Source: Adiantum capillus-veneris
Lineage: Eukaryota > Streptophyta > Polypodiopsida > Polypodiales > Pteridaceae
Length of the DNA stretch: 64,000 nt
Direction: 5' to 3'
Assembly (NCBI GenBank): GCA_014529385.2
Contig: CM043950.1
Location: 76,053,435-76,117,434, forward strand
The notes beneath the pieces are model-generated. The model saw nothing but the letters and a program-made list of their open reading frames with translations. It was not told the origin of the DNA and did not search any database. Of the stretch, positions 56,276-64,000 are shown one piece after another. The position numbers and the translations under genes were made by a program. Numbering within the stretch: the stretch's first letter is position 1; each line of letters starts with the position of its first letter.

Positions 56276-58967
56276 TAGACATAGCACCTGTTCAGCCTGG
56301 CCTTCCTTGCAAGGTTTCCCTTGCTATAGTTCTTCCATGTGAAGATACCTTCGAAGCCAGCATCCCAGAGGTTAAGGGGTTCTTTGCAATTATCTGAGCT
56401 TGTCTTTTCCTTCCCTTAAATGACTTGACCTATTCTCAAGAACCTGTCCTCTAGAGATTCTACCATGTTAAAGTCTCCAACCATTAACACTTGCCCTTGG
56501 ATGGCAGCAATCTCCTCCCAAATTAGGGATCTTCTAGAAGCATTACCCCCTGCATAAACTCATACCAACATGCTGTGATATCACCCACAAGACGTATGGG
56601 TTTCCACAATTCAACCTACATAGTTTTTCCCCAAAGCTGCCATACATTGTAGGCTTCAAAGAACAGACCATAACTCCAAAAGCCCAACTCCAAAAACATG
56701 ACTTCAATCTTCAAAAAATCTCTACAAACTCTGCAACACAGACACAATGCACACATGCAAAGCCACCCTCCGAGCCTAGGGCTCTAGTGGAGGAGGGATG
56801 GCACATCATCCGGTTAAATGTCACAGGAGCATTGGTTAAGCCAAAAGGCATCACCAAAAACTCAAATAACCCAAAAGTCATCTGAAAAGATGTCTTGTGA
56901 GAAAGTATGCATGCATCATAAAGCTATCAAATATGTAGATTTAAATGATGATAGAAAATAGATGCACTATTAAGTAGAGCCTAGAGATAGTGTTTCCTTT
57001 TCTCTTTACCGCATAATAGGGCGATTTAATTACAGAGAACAAAAAACAATTACATCCAAATGCCCAAGTAGTGGGCATGGACTTAGCTGAGTGCCCTCGC
57101 ATGGGCTTAGTTCAGTGCCTTCAATTTCCTTTTGGAGATCTTTCATACAACCAATGCCTTCATCGATTTTTTTGACCAAGTCATGAGTTTCATCAGACAT
57201 CTTGTGAACCCACTTGTGGGCTATGTCTATGGTCCCATTCATGATCCTTCTTCGTTGGGAAATAATGTGCAATTTGTTGTAGTTGTATTTCAGTGAATCT
57301 CTAATAATAACAATTCCTGACCTGTATAATCCTACTTAGGAAAATTTGAGCATGATATCCTACACATTACAATCAACAAACTAAATTCTCACACTTGGAT
57401 TAGAGTAATCCCTCTAAAAAAGGTGAGAATTTTTGTTGTTCCATACTATCCAAAGAAATTTTTCTCTTTATCTAGCCCAAAATTCAGAAAGTAGTCATAT
57501 GTTGGAATCATCAAATAACATTTACTTTCAGTTTTAACTAAATTTGAGAGCATTGAAGAGATCATATTTAAAATAGGAACATTAGCACGGTAAGAAATGA
57601 ACAAGTGGGTAATGTATTCCACACATCTACGGCCTCTCCGAGAGATCCCTTGGCTTTGTCTTATACTATAGCTCTTGAGACTTGTTCATATTGCCTTATG
57701 TAGGATGAGTCATACCAGTATTAATTGATTGGGATTTATTATATCTTCACGAATACATAACTATTTTTGTAGCTGCCTCATTTATAACCAACAATATTTC
57801 TTTAAACGAAAAAATCATAATCTTGTAGAACTTGTGTTTTTTGGTCGAAGCAATTCAAGTTGGGTACATGGGCTTAAAGCAATGAGTATCGGGTGCATAA
57901 CTACAATTATGCATGCCTTTTGAACAATAATCACCTTGAAATGGACTTTTCTTGAAAATATACATGAAATTGTTTTAACAACCTAAACAATATAATTAGT
58001 CCATTTGAATAATTTAAATAATTTCTAATCGAGGCGTCCTAGCGTATGAGAATGTTTTGGATACAAACACCACACTAGTTTGTATTAGGGATTTAGTATT
58101 AACATTATCACAAGATTTTTGTGATAATAACACATGTGAACAACTTATTCTCATGTTCTCATGTTACGGTTCACAAAATAACAGGTCACTCGCCATTTGG
58201 GAACCCCTTAAAAGCTCGGTTACACATGGAAACAAACTAATCTCATGTTCTTCTGTTATCATATTCACATATTAGCAGGTCAGTGCGGCCACCTAAAAAT
58301 CTCTTAAAAGCCTAGCAAAGATAGTTTTTTAAGGTCCTTGTGGAAGCTTTGTGAGTATAGCATGTGATCACAAGATTTTTTTTTGTTATTAACATGTTCA
58401 CATGTCTTCGTTCACATCAGTGCAATCCATGGTTTGTATGAACGTGTTGGAGCAGGCATGGCTGTTGCAGTTTTGCAAAATGTGAAATACAATATGTTTT
58501 TGAGAGGCACGAATACCCCTAAAGGTCTAAGAATAAAGGATCTAACAAAGACATTTCTTAACCAGTAGTCTGCCTCTTTTGCTTCAAAAAACTGGTGGAC
58601 AACTTAATCTTTAATGCATTAGATGTCATTGAAAATCTCAAAGATGAATAGATCAGTTTTTAGAGAGATAAGATATTGAAAGAAGATAATAATACTCATT
58701 GACGGGGATGCGACTCTCAACGATAATTTCCACATTCCTAAATTTGTGATTGTCACATAACCTATAGACAAAACTAGCATACATGCATCCACAACTCATC
58801 AAGTGGGGAAAATAATTAAGGCCACCAAAAATATTCTCCCTCCACAAAATGTCTAGGAGACCTTTGCAAAGGGTTTGTGTGCTTTTTTCCCCCAAGTGTG
58901 ATGGACACTTACGGTGCAACCTTGGAGAATCCATGACATAATTATTGCTAGTAGGCCCTATTAAAGA
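56276..58967. repeat. 2.7-kb segment duplicated from 22.3-25.0 kb, copy 2
   Basis: This copy begins at GTAGACATAGCACCT and ends at TTGCTAGTAGGCCC, like copy 1. It includes the LINE endonuclease piece (about 56,280-56,560), the gypsy RT piece (56,800-56,930, reading [20 protein letters not shown] then [12 protein letters not shown] on the minus strand) and about 2 kb without recognisable genes. A minus frame of 80 codons at 57,272-57,030 (WVHKMSDETHDLVKKIDE) is partly kept in copy 1 but has no family. Confidence 0.9.
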
Positions 58968-58970
58968 ATA

Positions 58971-59186
58971 TGATGTTAAAGAATATGTCCATTGTGCTAT
59001 GGGCGGCTGGACACTGACTATACTATGTTGTAAATATACTTTGGATAATTGTTAAAAGAGAAGAAGAGAAGAGCAGCTCGTTGAATGGCTGCTGCAGGGT
59101 AACGATTTTGTGTGTGTGTCTCGATGTGTGTTGGTGTGTGTGTGTAGTCTTCTTTTCTACCTTCTCCATCACGTGCGCACTCTACA
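58971..59186 (+). repeat. Copia-3 left LTR
   Basis: It begins TGATGTTAAAG and ends CACTCTACA, three bases before the PBS. The 216-bp length is short. The start is the first TG after the end of the duplicated segment and is not proven. Confidence 0.7.
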
Positions 59187-59189
59187 AAG

Positions 59190-59201
59190 TGGTATCAGAG
59201 C
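59190..59201 (+). promoter_or_regulatory. Copia-3 primer-binding site
   Basis: TGGTATCAGAGC, identical to the Copia-1 PBS. Confidence 0.93.
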
Positions 59202-60090
59202 TCAGTTTGAGGAGCTACAATCAATACACAGGTTTCCGCAGCTCTGGAAAACAACAAAAAAGAGAGGTTTTTTTGTCATAACTCCCTCACCCGAACTCGG
59301 AATACAGTGATCGAGGAGTCTATCTTTATGTTTTTGGGAATTTCGGACGCATTGGCATACTCAGATTTGCCAAAATCTACAATTTTCTGCAGTAAACAGC
59401 CAGCTCACACAAGCATAGGAGATGTCCAGTTTTGCACTCGGCAGTAGATTTACAGGTTACATGTGAAGAATTCAGTATTTACACAGGTTTTGGAGAGCGA
59501 CATAGAGCTTTTGCATCATGATATTGTGTTATCAAAGATTATGTTTGGTTGTTGTGGGTCCGTTATGGACAGTCGCCTATGTAAGAAAGGTTGTGGGAAG
59601 AAGTTGAGGTGGTTATATTGTCAGATTGAGTACTTTGTGGTTATGTATGGATATGTTGTCAATGTATTTTGGAAAACTGCAGCCTTTGTGAGGGTCGAGT
59701 GAGGTTTTTTGAAGCCTTGCCTTGGGAGCTTTGGTACCTTGGCAAGGTGGATTAGGTACTGGAGCAAACCCCCGACTGGCCCCGCCAAAGACCTCATATG
59801 TCGTTTACGACTATGGGAAGAAGGTGGATGTATGGATATGTAGTACAGGACAGCGTATGGATTGCATTTGCATACAGGTCCATGTGGACATTGTTTTAGA
59901 GTATTTATGCACAATACTGAGTCAGTCTATGGCAAAGCGAGTCAGAGGATTTTCCCTTGGCAGTGAGAGATTTTCTGTCAGTATTTATGAGCACTTTGGT
60001 TGAGATTGTCACTTGAGATATTGTCCAAATACAAACGAAACTCTGCCAAAATTTTGTCAAAATCCTTTGGAAGAAATTGAGAGAGTGAAG
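59202..60090. other. Copia-3 leader
   Basis: About 890 nt between the PBS and gag. It has two short frames (59,463-59,702 and 59,722-60,003) without a family. Leaders of this length are common in plant copia elements. Confidence 0.6.
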
Positions 60091-63000
60091 ATGGCAGAGA
60101 GTTCAACTCAAGTCACACAGATTGTTGGAGAGAAGCTGACCAGAGAGAACTACAGCATATGGTCTTACAAGATGGAGAACTTTATCATGGGCAAAGGTTT
60201 ATGGGATTATATTACAGGTGAACAAGAGTGTCTCGAGGTTGGTTTGGAACCAAATAGAGAGAATGTTGAAGCACATAAAACATGGCAAGCAGGAGTAGAA
60301 GCTTACAAGAAGTGGATTGAGAATTCAAGGAAAGTGATGCATTGGATTTCACTATGCATTAGTGACTTCTTTATACCACATGTGAAGAAGGCTCAATCTC
60401 CAAAGGAAGCATGGGAGATACTAGCAAGAATGAACAGCTCCAATACAGAACCACGAAAAGTTCACTTGAAGCAAAGGCTACATTGTGTATGGTGAGGAAA
60501 TAGATCCATATCAGATTATGTGATAGAGATAAAGCAAATACAGAAAGATCTTGCAAGCATTAATGTTGAAGTTCCAGATGATGACTTAGTTTCAGTGACA
60601 TTGAATGGTTTGGGACTGGAATACAAGTCATTGGATACATCTATATCTGTTCGAGGACACATGCCTGATTTTGAAGAGTTAGTAAACCTTTGTTTGCAAG
60701 AAGAGATGAAGTTAGGCAAGTCAGGTCCTTCTACATCAAATAACAATTCCAGAGATCATGTTTTTTACTCTAGAGGTCATGGAAACAATAGAGGTGGAAG
60801 AGGAAACTATGGTCGTGGAAAAAATGCAGGAAGAGGTCAATGGCAAAACCAACAAAGTCAAAGTTACAATGATTATAGCCAAAGAGGCAGGGGGAGAGCC
60901 CGAACCCGTGGACGTGGAGGTGGACGATTTGTACATCCTCAAAGAGATGTATATTGTAGCAGATGTGACATTTATGGTCACTTTGAAAGAGAATGTTACA
61001 CAAGGCTAAATCAAAATCGTGATCGTGGCGGAAGAGGCCGAGGTTATGGCAGACATGGAGGAAACTTTGTTGGATACAATCCTCATGATCAAAATATATA
61101 TGACAATAGATCGAGTGGACATTTATTTCCTATGGAGCATGTTGTTGGAAGCATGGTGGAGCCACATCATACAGATGATTGGTATTTAGATAGTGGTGTC
61201 ACAAATCATATGACATATCATGGTGAATGGTTTGACAGAAAAGAGAAGTTAGAAGAGGATGAGTTTGTCGCTACAGGTGATGATACTATGCATCGGATTA
61301 TGCATGTTGGTTCACTTCCATCGCTAGAAAAAGACGGGACATACAACACATTGGGAGATGTTCTATATGTGCCTTCAATCACAAAGAATTTAGCATCAGT
61401 TGGACAAATGACAGATCAAGGGTTGCAAGTCCGTTTTAATTGTTATGGTTGCTTCATAGAGGAGTTTCACAAAGGCAGACCAGGCAAGATATTGTCACGT
61501 GAAGAAAGAAAGGTCGCTTGTTCTTATTGGAAGCTGGAGATCCATGTTTACAGAGTGGTATGTATGCAAACAAATCAGCCACTCAAGATAATTGGGCAGA
61601 GTTATGGCATAAGAGGATTGGTCATGTCAATTTTAGAAGACTAAAGCATATGCAATCAAATCAAATTGTACGTGGATTACCAAAGTTTGGCAGATTGAAT
61701 TTTGATCATGTTTGTGAAGCTTGTCAATTTGGAAAGCAATCTCGTTTAGCATTTCCAAAGAGGGGGAGAATTAGCCAAAGTCCTTTGGAAATTGTTCATT
61801 CAGATATTTGGGGACCTTGTGATCATGCTACGCCAAATGGTTGTCGATATTTTATCACATTCATGGATGATTACAACAGAATGACATGGGTTTACTTTCT
61901 AAAGGCAAAGTCAGAGGCATTTGAGGTATTCTTGGAGTTCAAAGTTATGGTTGAGAAAGAGAATGGTTGTCAAATTAAATGCCTACGTACAGATGGAGGG
62001 GTAGAGAACATGTCACACAGTTTAGATGATTACTTACGTGAACAAGGCATAAGAAGACAAATTACTTGCAGATACACACCACAACAAAATGGAGTTGCTG
62101 AGAGAAAGAATAGAGTGATAGCAGAGATTGCAAGAGCCATGATGAATGAGATGAATATGCCATTAACATATTGGGATGAAGCAGTTCATACAGTAGTACA
62201 CATTATGAATCGAACACCAACAGCTGCCATTCATGAAATTTCACCTTATGAGAGACTTTATGGGATCAAGCCAACAGTTTCCTACATGAAAGTTTTTGGA
62301 TGTGTTTGCTATGTTCATGTGCCAAATGAAGCAAGAAAAAAGATGGAGCCAAAGGTAGTGAAGTGTATATTCTTGGGCTATCCAGTTGAAAAGAAAGGTT
62401 ATAAGTGCTATGATCCTATGACAAGATAAGTTTATGTCAGTAGAGATGTCAGATTTTGTGAGTATGAACCATGGTATAAACCAAAGCCAGTGATGATAGA
62501 AGATGAGTATGAAGAGCAAGAGAATGTGCGTCATGTTGTTGATAAGCCAGGACCATCAACAAGAACTATTTCAGGACCACATATGGCAGAGGAGAGTACA
62601 GGAAGTGTCAACCCATGGAGCGGTCGTTTGCGAGATAACAAGCAAGACGAGAAAGGCAAGAAGAAAGTGGTTGAAGAGAGTTCTGGAGATGAAAGCCTCG
62701 ATGAAGAGCATGGTTTACCACATTTGAGGACACCTGGCAGTAAGCATATTGAGAAATATGTACCCCCATATGCAAGAGTTGAAGAGAAGAGTGCACCACA
62801 ATTGAGAAGATTAGAGAGGTTGCGTTATCCAGTTGATAGATTGACATACAACCGTTACATGCGTACACATTATGCATACATGGTTTCACGTGTGCAACAT
62901 AAAGAGCCTACATGTTTTCAAGAGGCAATTGGAAAATCAGAATGGAAATCAGCTATCGATGATGAGATGGATGCTCTTGTGAAGAATGACACTTGGAATT

Positions 63001-64000
63001 TGGTTCGCTTGCCAAGTGGAAAGAAAGCAATTGGTTCAAAATGGGTATACAAAGTGAAGTGCAAGTCAGATGGTAGTGTGGAAAGATACAAAGCGAGGCT
63101 TGTTGCTAAAGGTTATGCACAAACAAAAGGTCTTGATTATGATGAGACATTTAGTCCAGTTGGAAAGATGACAACAGTCAGATTGGTGATAGCAATGGCA
63201 AGTATGTTCGGTTGGAAGTTACGGCAAACGGATGTGGATAATGCATTCTTGAATGGTGACTTGGAAGAAGAAGTTTATATGATACAGCCAGAGGGTTATC
63301 AACATCCAGAGTTTCCATATTATGTGTGTAAGTTGAAGAAAGCATTGTATGGTTTGAAGCAAGCTTCTAGAGCTTGGTGTGAAAAGATAACCAGATTCTT
63401 GAAGAAGATTGGATTTAAACAATCTACTGCTGATTACTCATTGTTTATGAAGCATGTTGATGGAGAGATCGCCGTTATTGTTATCTATGTTGATGACTTA
63501 ATTCTCACTGGAAGTCATGATGAGCACATTTTGCATGTCAAGAAGAGTTTGTTGAGAGAATTCAACATGAAGGACCTTGGTGAGTTAAGATATTGTCTTG
63601 GGAATTGAAATTGTCAATACATTATCAGGAATTTGGATGATACAAAGACAATACACAATGGATATGCTTAAGAAGTATGGAATGACAGCGTGCAAACCGG
63701 TTGACACACCTCTTGATCAAAATGTAAAGTTGTTTGCTGATGGAAATTACATTGAGGATGTCACTATGTACCGCAAGATGGTTGGAAGCCTTGTTTACTT
63801 GACAATAACAAGTCTAGATTTGAGTTATGCAGTGGGTGTTGTGAGTCAATTCATGCAAAAGCCATGTAAAAGTCATCTTGATGCAGTGAGACGGATTATG
63901 AGATATGTGAAAGCCACTGTCAGTTATGGAATGTTTTATGAAAAGAATGGGAAGCTTTGTCATTATGGTTACACAGATGCAGATTGGGCAGGAGATTTTA
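60091..64000 (+). pseudogene. Copia-3 gag-pol polyprotein, four lesions, incomplete at the window end
   Basis: The start MAESSTQ (60,091) is chosen because gag homology begins there (RENYSIWSYKMENFIMGKGL). A Gly/Arg-rich stretch (about 60,770-60,930) precedes a complete zinc knuckle CSRCDIYGHFEREC (60,955-60,996). Protease has DSGVTNHMT. Integrase has HSDIWGP, LRTDGGVEN and GVAERKNR, so the DDE triad is intact. RT has KARLVAKGYAQTKGLDYDET and YVDD at 63,486-63,497. RNase H is reached at GYTDADWAGDF. Lesions are a TGA at 60,493, a frame change near 61,500, a TAA at 62,427 and one extra G near 63,602. It is less damaged than the other pol genes here. Confidence 0.94.

Larger units (their letters stand above)
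58971..64000 (+). mobile_element. Ty1/copia retrotransposon, cut by the window end (Copia-3)
   Basis: A short LTR and PBS are followed by a 900-nt leader and gag-pol up to the RNase H start. The right LTR lies outside the window, so insertion age and target duplication cannot be read. It is in the same orientation as Copia-1 but belongs to another copia family: gag, zinc knuckle and LTR sequences differ. Confidence 0.92.

Noticed and set aside
59190-59201. tRNA-like match TGGTATCAGAGC
   Set aside because: It is only the 12-nt primer-binding site next to an LTR. No tRNA fold is present in the window.

Overview
The window reads as intergenic DNA of a large-genome land plant, and I found no host gene that I can defend. 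The plant assignment rests on Ty1/copia elements with the plant-typical primer-binding site TGGTATCAGAGC, on CACTA (En/Spm) elements with TNP2, DUF4218 and DUF4216 modules, and on a plant telo-box (AAACCCTAAACCCTAAA, 34,368-34,384). Finer taxonomy is a guess: a fern, a gymnosperm or another repeat-rich vascular plant would all fit. There is no rRNA, tRNA or CRISPR.

Layout. 0.1-3.1 kb: decayed LINE (+). 3.1-9.8 kb: mostly featureless DNA with microsatellites, an imperfect hairpin, short tandem repeats and a gypsy RT fragment (-). 9.8-10.6 kb: retropepsin-like remnant (+). 11,359-16,527: complete Ty1/copia element (Copia-1) with matching LTRs and a perfect ACACT target duplication. 18.6-20.0 kb: three unrecognised ORFs. 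20.9-22.7 kb: second LINE (-). 22.3-25.0 kb: a segment duplicated at 56.3-59.0 kb. 25,571-34,751: complete CACTA element (CACTA-A) with TIRs and an ATA target duplication. It carries a dead transposase on the minus strand, a hexamer array near one end, and a satellite of palindromes plus CCTAA-like repeats near the other. 36.6-39.2 kb: decayed copia (Copia-2). 39.2-40.2 kb: a separate copia LTR and PBS followed by five leader repeats. 40.4-43.1 kb: decayed gypsy pol (-). 43,644-50,956: LTR element with 1.5-kb LTRs that encodes gag and protease but no reverse transcriptase. About 51.3-56.1 kb: second decayed CACTA element (CACTA-B, -). 56.3-59.0 kb: second copy of the duplicated segment. 58,971 to the window edge: young-looking copia (Copia-3), cut by the end of the sequence.

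The genes do not form a host pathway. Each coding region belongs to its own mobile element, and every pol or transposase gene seen here is broken by stops, frameshifts, lost catalytic residues or deletion. Copia-1 keeps one uninterrupted register over about 4.2 kb and is inactivated by nine stop codons that are all one C-to-T change from Gln or Arg codons, the expected mark of cytosine-methylation decay.

The best candidates for something not yet described are the gag-protease-only LTR element with an extra upstream ORF and an unrecognised 188-residue tail in place of RT, and the palindrome satellite carried inside the 5' end of CACTA-A.
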